Shown here one piece after another: positions 7,389-14,181 of a stretch of 19,034 nt of DNA. A model generated the notes under the pieces. That model was not told where the DNA came from. It saw nothing but the letters and a program-made list of their open reading frames with translations, and made no database searches. Both the position numbers and the translations under genes were made by a program. The DNA comes from an uncultured Collinsella sp. (GTDB taxonomy: Bacteria; Actinomycetota; Coriobacteriia; Coriobacteriales; Coriobacteriaceae): NCBI GenBank assembly GCA_900552425.1, contig URZR01000012.1, positions 1 through 19,034 of the forward strand, in the 5' to 3' direction. Within the stretch, counting starts at the first letter, position 1. Each line of letters starts with the position of its first letter.

Positions 7389-8351
7389 ATGTCCGAAACC
7401 GGTCTGCTGCCGGCATATCTGATCGTCGGTACCGACGGAGTCAAACGCGACCATGCCGTCTCGCGTATGAAGGCGCGTCTGGAAAAGACGGGCATGGTCG
7501 AGTTCAACCTCGACGAGCGCGATATGACCAAAGACCCCGATATCGAGTCGATTATCGGATCGCTCAACACCTTTCCCATGGGCAGTGAGTTTCGCCTGGT
7601 AATCCTTGACGGCTGCTCAAAACTCGCCAAAGCGATCTCCGAGCCGCTTGTCGAGTATCTGGCGAGTCCCAGCCCGACGACGGTTTGCCTTGTCATAGCC
7701 GATTCACTCGCCAAGAACACGCGCCTCTACAAGGCGATCGCCAAGATTGACAAGAAGGCCGTGATCGACTGTTCGGGCACCAAGCGCTGGGAGCTCCCGC
7801 GCCGCGTGCAGCAGATGGCGACGCAGCATGGAAAGTCCATCTCGACGGCCGCCGCCGAGGAGCTCGTTTCGCGCTCGGGCGAGAACACCCGCATGATCGA
7901 TAACGACTTGGCCAAGCTTGCCCAGATGGTCGAGGCTCCCCAAATTGAGCTTGCCGATGTGGAGCGCTGGATCGTGCGCACGGCCGAAGTCCAGCCCTGG
8001 GACTTTCTCAATGCGGTCTCGGCCCGTGACATGCGACGCTCGCTCGAGCTCTTCAATCTACTGCCCGCCAAGAGCTACGTGTGGACTTACACATTGCTGT
8101 GCGGCCGCATCCGCGAGCTTATCGTTGCCAAGGCGCTCGATGCGCGCGGACAGGGTCGTGAGCTGGCTGCAACACTTAAGCTCCAGTCCTGGCAGGTCAA
8201 GAATCACCTGACCTGGGCACGTCGCTTTTCGATGGCAGAGCTCGTTGCCGCGCTCGAGGGCGCGGTCGATGTGGAGCTCGCCCTCAAGGGTTCGGCCGAT
8301 TCTCAGACCGCGCTTTTGCTCTGGATTACGAACATCTTGAGAAAATCGTGA
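7389..8351 (+). CDS. holA: DNA polymerase III delta subunit
   Basis: HolA (delta) is the clamp-loader subunit that opens the sliding clamp. The 320-residue product fits the family in length and layout. An AAA+-like N-terminus (PAYLIVGTDGVKRDHAV) comes first, then the central FRLVILDGCSKL strand region. The segment ISTAAAEELVSRSGENTRMIDNDLAKLAQM belongs to the small helical domain; the C-terminal collar contains VQPWDFLNAVSARD. No Walker A is visible, as expected for delta, which does not hydrolyse ATP. ATG 7389 has GGGAGG (7375-7380) eight bases ahead; an in-frame ATG at 7347 overlaps the promoter -10. In many bacteria holA lies between comEC and rpsT, as here. Confidence 0.93.
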   Translation: MSETGLLPAYLIVGTDGVKRDHAVSRMKARLEKTGMVEFNLDERDMTKDPDIESIIGSLNTFPMGSEFRLVILDGCSKLAKAISEPLVEYLASPSPTTVCLVIADSLAKNTRLYKAIAKIDKKAVIDCSGTKRWELPRRVQQMATQHGKSISTAAAEELVSRSGENTRMIDNDLAKLAQMVEAPQIELADVERWIVRTAEVQPWDFLNAVSARDMRRSLELFNLLPAKSYVWTYTLLCGRIRELIVAKALDARGQGRELAATLKLQSWQVKNHLTWARRFSMAELVAALEGAVDVELALKGSADSQTALLLWITNILRKS

Positions 8352-8400
8352 TGATACCTGCCTATTTGACAAATTCGTTCTATCCCTTTGAGGGGGAGCG

Positions 8401-8409
8401 TGCTATAGT
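8401..8409 (+). promoter_or_regulatory. Extended -10 promoter of rpsT
   Basis: TG-C-TATAGT is a near-consensus extended -10. A perfect TTGACA stands at 8366-8371, but 32 bases away, too far to act with it, so it may be chance or belong to another start. The transcript would begin near 8416 and carry a leader of about 70 bases with a hairpin. Confidence 0.6.
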
Positions 8410-8420
8410 AGGCGCTTGCA

Positions 8421-8457
8421 TGACCTCACCGTGTCTCAGAGGTGTCATACATTTTTT
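8421..8457 (+). promoter_or_regulatory. Structured rpsT leader (possible attenuator or S20 autoregulatory site)
   Basis: TGACCTC (8421-8427) can pair with GAGGTGTCA (8439-8447), with TG bulged, around an 11-base loop. CACC/GGTG offers an alternative pairing in the same span. Six T's (8452-8457) follow four bases later, so the shape resembles a weak terminator in the leader. S20 is known to regulate its own translation in E. coli; a similar role here is inference. Confidence 0.4.
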
Positions 8458-8484
8458 GCAAGGAACTCGAAAGGAACTCCAGAA

Positions 8485-8751
8485 GTGGCAAACATCAAGT
8501 CTCAGAAGAAGCGTATCCGCACCAATGAGGCAGCTCGCATGCGTAACAAGGCTGTCAAGTCCGAGCTCAAGACGCTGACCAAGCACGTCCAGTCCGCCGT
8601 CGCCGAGGGCGACGCCGAGAAGGCCCAGGCTGCCCTCAAGACCGTCACCAAGCGTCTCGACATGGCTGCCGCTAAGCATGTTATCCACAAGAACCAGGCT
8701 TCCAACCGCAAGTCCGGTCTTGCTAAGCTCGTGAACAGCATCAACGCCTAA
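8485..8751 (+). CDS. rpsT: 30S ribosomal protein S20
   Basis: S20 binds 16S rRNA in the body of the 30S subunit. The 88-residue, strongly basic protein starts VANIKSQKKRIRTNEAARMR (GTG read as Met), the standard S20 N-terminus, and ends SNRKSGLAKLVNSINA, the conserved C-terminus. I chose GTG 8485 because the family begins M-A-N-I-K and AAGGAA (8471-8476) lies eight bases upstream. An in-frame ATG at 8416 would add 23 unrelated residues and sits at the predicted transcription start. A non-ATG start is also found in E. coli rpsT, where it helps autoregulation. A strong terminator follows. Confidence 0.96.
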   Translation: MANIKSQKKRIRTNEAARMRNKAVKSELKTLTKHVQSAVAEGDAEKAQAALKTVTKRLDMAAAKHVIHKNQASNRKSGLAKLVNSINA

Positions 8752-8785
8752 GTTGTAAATTTCACACCACACAGATTACGCGCAT

Positions 8786-8822
8786 AAATGGAGCCTGTTT
8801 TATGGAACAGGCTCCATTTTTT
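8786..8822 (+). terminator. Intrinsic terminator after rpsT
   Basis: A 12-base-pair perfect stem (8788-8799 with 8806-8817), extendable by two A-T pairs, closes a six-base loop and runs into six T's (8817-8822). It lies directly before the lepA promoter. Confidence 0.93.
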
Positions 8823-8824
8823 GT

Positions 8825-8840
8825 ACCGCTCGGGTAAGAT
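8825..8840 (+). promoter_or_regulatory. Promoter of lepA, probably giving a leaderless transcript
   Basis: ACCGCTCGGGTA (8825-8836) is shared base for base with the DnaJ-like gene promoter. TAAGAT at 8835-8840 serves as -10. The expected start, about 7 bases downstream, falls at or next to the lepA ATG (8848). No Shine-Dalgarno sequence exists between the -10 and the ATG. The -35 position would fall inside the terminator stem, and no -35 is recognisable. Confidence 0.55.
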
Positions 8841-8847
8841 AGTCCGC

Positions 8848-10659
8848 ATGAATACTTCAATTGACATTTCCCACATCCGCAACTTCTCGATTGTTGCGCA
8901 CATCGACCATGGCAAGTCCACGATCAGTGACCGCATTCTCGAGCTCACCCATACCGTCGACGAGCGCGACATGGAGTCGCAGCTGCTTGACACCATGGAT
9001 ATCGAGCGCGAGCGCGGCATCACGATCAAGTCCAATGCCGTCCGCGTTTCCTATGACGCCGACGATGGCGAGACGTATCAGTTCAACCTGATCGATACGC
9101 CGGGCCATGTTGACTTTACCTACGAGGTCTCGCGTTCGCTGGCCGCCTGCGAGGGTGCGGTGCTCGTCGTCGACGCCACGCAGGGCGTCGAGGCACAGAC
9201 CGTCTCCAACGCGACGCTCGCCATGAATGCCAACCTGGATATCGTGCCCGCTATCAACAAGATCGACCTGCCGTCGGCACACCCCGACGAGGTCAAGACC
9301 GAGATCGAGGACGACCTGGCGATTCCTGCTGACGATGCCGTATGCGTATCGGGCAAGACTGGCGAGGGCATTCACGATCTGCTGGAGTCCATCGTATTTT
9401 TGATCTCTCCGCCCAAGGGCGATGCGAACGCGCCGCTCAAGGCGCTCATCCTGGACTCGTATTTCGATGAATACCGCGGCGTCGTTGCCACGGTCCGCGT
9501 CTTTGACGGCTCCATCAAAAAGGGCGATACCCTGCGCATGATGCAGGCCGAGGGCGACTTTTTGGTCGATGGCGTGGGCGTCAAGCGTCCCGCCGAGACG
9601 CCGGTCGACGCACTGACGGTCGGCGAGGTGGGCTATGTGGTCACGGGTCTGAAGGATCCCGAGGCCGTGCACGTGGGCGATACCCTCACGTGGGCCTCGA
9701 ACCCCTGCCCCGAGCCGCTTCCGGGCTACCGCGAGGCCAAGCCCATGGTCTACACGGGCCTGTTCCCGATCGACAACAAGGATTACGAGAATCTGCGCGA
9801 CGCTCTCGATAAGCTGCATGTCAACGACCCGTCGTTGGTGTGGGAACCCGAGACCTCGGTGGCGCTCGGCTTTGGTTTCCGCGTGGGCTTCTTGGGCCTG
9901 CTGCATATGGAGGTCGTCAAGGAGCGTCTGGAGCGCGAGTTCAATCTGGACCTCATCGCCACGAGCCCTTCGGTGGACTATCACGTCTACAAGACCGACG
10001 GCGAGATGATTGATGTCCGCAGCCCGCAGGATCTGCCCGAGGCTACGCGCATCGAGCGCATCGAGGAGCCTTACCTCAAGGCCAAAATTATCTGCCCGCC
10101 CGAGTATACGGGTGCCGTCATGCAACTCGCTATCGAGCACCGCGGCATTACGACCGATATGATCCATCTCACGAGCAAATCGGTCGAGATGCGCTTTGAC
10201 ATGCCGCTCGCCGAGCTCATCCTGGACTTCTTTGACCAGCTCAAGAGCCGCACCAAGGGCTATGCCTCGCTCGATTATGAGTTCAACGAGTATCGTCCCT
10301 CCGAGCTCGTCAAGCTCGATATCCTGCTTTCGGGCGACGAGGTGGATGCGCTTTCGTTTATCGTGCACAAGGACAAGGCCTATGGCCTGGCCCGCGGTCT
10401 GTGCGACAAGCTCAAGGAAATCATTCCGCGCCAGCTGTTCGAGGTGCCTATTCAGGGTGCCATCGGCAACAAGATTATCGCCCGCTCCACCGTCAAGGCG
10501 CGCCGCAAGGACGTTTTGGCCAAGTGCTATGGCGGCGATATTTCGCGTAAGCGCAAGCTGCTCGAGAAGCAGAAAGAGGGCAAGAAGCGCATGAAGGCCA
10601 TCGGTTCGGTCGAGGTCCCGCAGGAGGCCTTTATGGCGATCCTCAAGGTGGACGAGTAG
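8848..10659 (+). CDS. lepA: Translation elongation factor 4 (LepA/EF4)
   Basis: LepA is a ribosome-associated GTPase linked to back-translocation or initiation quality under stress. The 603-residue length is typical. The GTPase motifs are G1 AHIDHGKS (17-24), switch I RGITI (56-60), G3 DTPGH, and G4 NKID. The EF-G-like domains follow, with VGFLGLLHMEVVKERLEREF. The LepA-specific C-terminus has GDISRKRKLLEKQKEGKKRM. I chose ATG 8848 because the protein then starts MNTSIDISHIRNFSIVAHID as in the family. An in-frame ATG at 8788 lies inside the preceding terminator stem and is unlikely. No ribosome site precedes 8848, consistent with leaderless translation. dusB begins four bases after the stop. 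Confidence 0.96.
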   Translation: MNTSIDISHIRNFSIVAHIDHGKSTISDRILELTHTVDERDMESQLLDTMDIERERGITIKSNAVRVSYDADDGETYQFNLIDTPGHVDFTYEVSRSLAACEGAVLVVDATQGVEAQTVSNATLAMNANLDIVPAINKIDLPSAHPDEVKTEIEDDLAIPADDAVCVSGKTGEGIHDLLESIVFLISPPKGDANAPLKALILDSYFDEYRGVVATVRVFDGSIKKGDTLRMMQAEGDFLVDGVGVKRPAETPVDALTVGEVGYVVTGLKDPEAVHVGDTLTWASNPCPEPLPGYREAKPMVYTGLFPIDNKDYENLRDALDKLHVNDPSLVWEPETSVALGFGFRVGFLGLLHMEVVKERLEREFNLDLIATSPSVDYHVYKTDGEMIDVRSPQDLPEATRIERIEEPYLKAKIICPPEYTGAVMQLAIEHRGITTDMIHLTSKSVEMRFDMPLAELILDFFDQLKSRTKGYASLDYEFNEYRPSELVKLDILLSGDEVDALSFIVHKDKAYGLARGLCDKLKEIIPRQLFEVPIQGAIGNKIIARSTVKARRKDVLAKCYGGDISRKRKLLEKQKEGKKRMKAIGSVEVPQEAFMAILKVDE

Positions 10660-10663
10660 GTTC

Positions 10664-11707
10664 ATGGCGCTCTCTGAATACAGTACGCGGCTGCTGGCTG
10701 CCTATGCCGAGCAGCCGTTCCTTATGGCTCCCATGGCCGGCGTGACCGATCCCGCCTATCGCATCATGTGCCGCCGCCGCGGTGCCAACCTTGCCTACAG
10801 CGAGATGGTAAGCGTCGCAGGTCTTGCCTATGCCAGCAATAAGACCTGGCGCCTGGTGCTGCCTGCCGATGAGGAGCAGCAGATCTGCGTGCAGCTCTTT
10901 GGCTCCAAGCCCGATCAGTTTGCGAGCGCCGTCGCTGCCGTCGAGGAACGTGTGGGCGATCGCCTGTCGCTGATCGACATCAACATGGCCTGCCCGGCTC
11001 GCAAGGTCGTCACCAAGGGCGAGGGCTCGGCGCTTATGCGTACGCCCGAGCTGGCCGAGAAAATCGTCGAGGCGACGGTTGGCGTGGCGCATGTGCCCGT
11101 GACCGTAAAGATCCGTAAGGGCTTTTACGCCGAAGACCGCAATGCCGCGACGTTTGCCCAGATGCTCGAGGGTGCAGGGGCAGCTGCGGTGGCGGTACAT
11201 GGTCGCTGTGCCACGCAGCTCTATACGGGTCAGGCCGATTGGTCGGTCGTCGATGAGGTCGCAGATGCCGTCGAGATTCCCGTGATCGGTTCGGGCGACG
11301 TTTTCTCGGCCGAGGATGCGGCGGAGCGTCTGCGCAGCTCCGGCGCCAGCGCCGTGTTCATCGCGCGTGGTATCTATGGCAACCCCTGGGTGTTCGGCGA
11401 TGCTCGCGCCCTTGCGCTCGATGGCACGCCGGTACCGGTGCGTAGCTCGGTCGAGTGCCTGGATGCCCTGCGCGAGCACCTGACGCTCACGCACGAGCTG
11501 CTGCCGCTTATGTCGCGTGCCCGCACGTACGCGAGCTGGTATCTAAAGGGCATGCCCCATGCTGCCGCCTGGCGCGCCCAAGTGGTGCGCTGCTCCACAT
11601 ACGAGGAGTTCATGGCATTGGTCGATGATATCGAGCGCGATGTGGTGGCCTGCGAGGCCGCACTTGCCGCTGGCGGGTCGGTGCCCGCTCATCCGCTGGA
11701 GGCCTAA
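10664..11707 (+). CDS. dusB: tRNA-dihydrouridine synthase (DusB type)
   Basis: Dus enzymes reduce specific uridines in the tRNA D-loop with NADPH and FMN. The 347-residue product opens FLMAPMAGVTDPAYR (19-33), the FMN-binding start of the barrel. The active-site motif INMACPARKV carries the catalytic Cys at residue 110. Next are the conserved VKIRKGF, then VHGRCATQLYTGQADW (about 178-193) and PVIGSGDVFSAEDA, with ARGIYGNPWVF near the barrel end. The motif forms fit the DusB group, often annotated yhdG/nifR3; the exact uridine target cannot be read from sequence. ATG 10664 lies four bases after the lepA stop, and hemW starts two bases after its own stop, so lepA-dusB-hemW is likely one operon. 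Confidence 0.92.
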   Translation: MALSEYSTRLLAAYAEQPFLMAPMAGVTDPAYRIMCRRRGANLAYSEMVSVAGLAYASNKTWRLVLPADEEQQICVQLFGSKPDQFASAVAAVEERVGDRLSLIDINMACPARKVVTKGEGSALMRTPELAEKIVEATVGVAHVPVTVKIRKGFYAEDRNAATFAQMLEGAGAAAVAVHGRCATQLYTGQADWSVVDEVADAVEIPVIGSGDVFSAEDAAERLRSSGASAVFIARGIYGNPWVFGDARALALDGTPVPVRSSVECLDALREHLTLTHELLPLMSRARTYASWYLKGMPHAAAWRAQVVRCSTYEEFMALVDDIERDVVACEAALAAGGSVPAHPLEA

Positions 11708-11709
11708 CG

Positions 11710-12938
11710 GTGGCCGTTACCGCGCTGTACGTGCACGTGCCGTTTTGCGCCCAAAAGTGTAGGTACTGCGACTTTGACTCGCGCCGTTTTGCTCCGTGCG
11801 ACCTGAGCGCTGCGCTCGATGCCTATTTTGAGCAGCTGTATGCGCGCCTCGATGCCTTTGGCGACGCCGGAGCGCTCGAGGGCATCCGCACCGTCTATGT
11901 TGGTGGCGGCACGCCGTCGCTGGCAGGGGAGCGTCTGGTAGAACTTGCCCGGCGTATCTCTGCGTGGTGCAAGCCTGTTGAGTTTACCTGCGAGGCCAAT
12001 CCAGAGTCGTTGACCGCCGAGTTTGCCGCTGCGCTCGCCAAGGTTGGTGTCACACGCGTCTCTCTGGGCGTGCAAACGCTCGATAACGCCGAACTTACCG
12101 CCATTGGCCGCATTCACGATGCCAATCGGGCGCTCGCTGCCATCACGATGGTCAGGGATGCCGGGCTCGATGTGTCCTGCGACCTGATGTGCGGTCTTCC
12201 CGGGCAGACCGCCGTAAGCTGGCAGCGCACGCTCGATGGCGTCTTGGCGGCGGCGCCGCATCATGTGTCGATCTACCCGCTCACGCTCGAGGAGGGCACG
12301 CCGCTCTACCGCATGGCGTGTCGCGACGAGTCGCTCGAGCCCGACGAGGATTTTCAGGCTGCGTGCATGGACACAGCGCGTGAGCGTCTGGGTGCGGCCG
12401 GTTATCACCCGTATGAGGTGGCAAGCTACGCGCTCGACATGAGTGCGCCCACAACATTGCCTATTGGACTGGACGGGGCTATCTGGGTTTGGGTCGCTCT
12501 GCCGCCGGTATGCTCGACGCCGAGGATTTCGATCGCTTGGCCGGGCTGTTTCCCGACGTGCCCGCTCGCGGCGATGCGTATCGCGTGCGCTTGGTGCAAC
12601 GTGACGATGATGCGACGGCGTTTGATGCCGAGTATCTGTCGCAGCGCGAGGCTGCGGCCGAGGATCTGATGCTCGCCTGCCGCATGACGCGTGGCATTGG
12701 GCCCGACCTGTTGGTTCGCTTGGCAAGCGTGATCGCTGCAGATGAGTTGGCGGCGGCCTGTGACCGTGCGCTCGAGTTGGGCCTTGCCACTTGGGTGCCC
12801 GATTATATTGAAGGACATGCGGGGCGCGTCATCTCGAAAGACGTTATCGCAGGTCGCGTCCGTGCTCGTTTAGCGCCCACCCACTTGGGTTGGCTCGATG
12901 GAAATGTTCTGTTCGAGCTGTTTTGGGGTCTAGCATAG
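11710..12938 (+). pseudogene. hemW: HemW-like radical SAM protein, interrupted by a one-base frameshift
   Basis: HemW is a radical-SAM protein of the HemN family that acts as a haem chaperone and is not a true coproporphyrinogen oxidase. The GTG start gives MAVTALYVHVPFCAQKCRYC, with the 4Fe-4S triad Cys13/17/20, followed by VYVGGGTPS, EANPES and SLGVQT, all typical. The frame holds through HPYEVASYALD (about residue 243) and then loses similarity, running on to a stop at 12667-12669. The expected continuation (HECAHNIAYWTGRGYLGLGR) is read from 12438 in another frame and stays open to the stop at 12936-12938. Adding one base near 12436-12438 (GACAT to GACCAT) restores a normal protein of 409 residues. 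There is no slippery heptamer, so programmed frameshifting is unlikely. A true mutation or a sequencing error both fit. Confidence 0.88.
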
Positions 12939-12954
12939 ACCGCTCGGGTAGAAT
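12939..12954 (+). promoter_or_regulatory. Promoter of the DnaJ-like gene
   Basis: ACCGCTCGGGTA (12939-12950) leads into the -10 TAGAAT (12949-12954). The same 12 bases precede lepA. The predicted start is near 12961, giving a leader of about 36 bases with a good ribosome site (CAGGAGG, 12981-12987). No convincing -35 is seen. No CIRCE-type inverted repeat is visible here. Confidence 0.5.
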
Positions 12955-12996
12955 TACCGCAATATATACGCTGCTTTGAGCAGGAGGTTGCCGCGC

Positions 12997-14100
12997 ATGG
13001 CGACGATGAACGAAAAAGATTACTACGAGATTCTGGGTGTCTCCAAGGACGCCACCTCGCGTGATATTCAAAAGGCCTTCCAGCAAAAGGCCCGTAAGCT
13101 CCATCCGGACGTCAACAAAGAGCCGGATGCCGAGGAAAAGTTTAAAGAGGTTTCCGAGGCCTATGCCGTGCTTTCGGACGAGCAGAAGCGTGCGCGCTAC
13201 GACGCCATGCGTTCGGGCAACCCCTTCGCCGGCGCTCCTACGGCTTCGCCCTATGGCGGCGGCTACGCCGGCAGCGCGGGCTATGGCAATCCCTTTGAGG
13301 GCGGTTTTCCCTTTGGTGGAGCCTGGGGCCAGCCGCGTCGCGGGCAGGCTGCCTACAATCCCGAGAACGGCGCCAACGTGGTCGTCGATATTAAGCTCGA
13401 CGCCAAGGAGGCCAAGGGCGGTGCCCGCAAGACCGTCCGCTACACGCGCTTCGATACCTGTAACAACTGCGGCGGTTCGGGCTCTGTCTCCTCCGAGCAT
13501 GCCCATACCTGCCCAAGCTGTGGCGGCCGCGGCCATATCGACGTCGACCTGTCCTTCCTGTTTGGTGCGGGCACGTTCCAGTCGGTCTGCCCCGAGTGCG
13601 GCGGTTCCGGTAAGGTCGTGGCCGACCCCTGCCCTGATTGCGGCGGCAGCGGTCGTACTCGCGTAACCTCCGAGCAGACGATTGAGTTTCCTGCCGGCAC
13701 GCACGATGGCGACGAGGTCCGCATTGGCGGCATGGGTCATGCTGGCACCAACGGTGCCGCGGGCGGCGATCTGGTCGGCCGCGCCCATGTTGAGGCCGAG
13801 CGCTTGGAAGGCAAAGCTCGTACCGGTTTTTACCTGATGGGCATCGTGGCGCCGTTTTTGGTACTCTCGGCCATCTCGGGCGTGTTCTCGGCCTTTGCCG
13901 TGATGTGCTTTATTCCGTTTGCCATGGGCCTGTTCATGGTGCTTTCGGACGGCGTGCTTCATCGCAGCCTGCTGTGGTGGAAGCGCGGCGCGATGCAGTT
14001 TGCCAACGGTTTTGCCAACGGCTTCATGTTCGCGCTCGTGTCGGTTTGGTTCGCGAGCTGCTCGCAACGGGCCATGCTTTCGCCGTACCAAATGCAATAA
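12997..14100 (+). CDS. DnaJ-like protein with zinc finger and C-terminal membrane helices
   Basis: J-domain proteins stimulate DnaK ATPase and deliver substrates. The 367-residue product has a J-domain (about 8-70) with the essential HPD at 36-38. A Gly/Phe/Pro-rich region follows (about 73-118, with NPF repeats), then the first half of CTD-I. A complete zinc-finger domain has four CxxCxGxG repeats: CNNCGGSG, CPSCGGRG, CPECGGSG and CPDCGGSG (about 155-219). The rest of CTD-I follows (IEFPAGTHDGDEVRIGG). After about residue 275 there is no CTD-II; the chain instead enters hydrophobic segments, about 278-318 (probably two helices) and 339-356. I infer a membrane-anchored co-chaperone. ATG 12997 has CAGGAGG nine bases upstream. 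It lies directly before a full dnaJ. Confidence 0.85.
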   Translation: MATMNEKDYYEILGVSKDATSRDIQKAFQQKARKLHPDVNKEPDAEEKFKEVSEAYAVLSDEQKRARYDAMRSGNPFAGAPTASPYGGGYAGSAGYGNPFEGGFPFGGAWGQPRRGQAAYNPENGANVVVDIKLDAKEAKGGARKTVRYTRFDTCNNCGGSGSVSSEHAHTCPSCGGRGHIDVDLSFLFGAGTFQSVCPECGGSGKVVADPCPDCGGSGRTRVTSEQTIEFPAGTHDGDEVRIGGMGHAGTNGAAGGDLVGRAHVEAERLEGKARTGFYLMGIVAPFLVLSAISGVFSAFAVMCFIPFAMGLFMVLSDGVLHRSLLWWKRGAMQFANGFANGFMFALVSVWFASCSQRAMLSPYQMQ

Positions 14101-14114
14101 CATCAAACCCTCTG

Positions 14115-14142
14115 TTTGCGGTCGGCCCTGCTTGGGTATAGG
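14115..14142 (+). promoter_or_regulatory. Candidate promoter of dnaJ
   Basis: TTTGCG (14115-14120) and TATAGG (14137-14142) are 16 bases apart. The -10 sits in a TTGGGTATAGG context like the GGG-TA setting of the lepA and DnaJ-like promoters. It lies in the 81-base gap between the two J-domain genes. No terminator is seen in that gap, so read-through from the upstream gene is also possible. Confidence 0.4.
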
Positions 14143-14181
14143 ACGCACTGTGACAATAATGAAAGTCGGAAGGATTCGGTC

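Noticed and set aside
8366..8394. TTGACA before rpsT as the -35 of the main promoter
   Set aside because: No -10-like hexamer stands 16-18 bases downstream; the good -10 is 32 bases away and works better as an extended -10.
8788..8847. Longer LepA start at ATG 8788
   Set aside because: That ATG lies inside the rpsT terminator stem, the added 20 residues do not match the LepA N-terminus, and the predicted promoter lies downstream of it.
8857..10665. A very long open frame on the - strand opposite lepA, and others opposite thiI (2857-3948) and opposite dnaJ-mtaB (14260-16614)
   Set aside because: They mirror strong protein-coding genes on the + strand, lack recognisable domains and ribosome sites, and are the usual by-product of G/C-rich third codon positions.
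12436..12441. Programmed -1 ribosomal frameshift in hemW
   Set aside because: The site (CTCGACATG) has no X-XXY-YYZ slippery heptamer, and I see no obvious stimulatory structure or upstream Shine-Dalgarno spacing. A lost base is the simpler explanation.
13800..14100. The hydrophobic tail of the DnaJ-like protein as an artefact of a frameshift
   Set aside because: The other two forward frames over this stretch show no CTD-II-like sequence, and the hydrophobic frame is continuous and well formed up to its stop.
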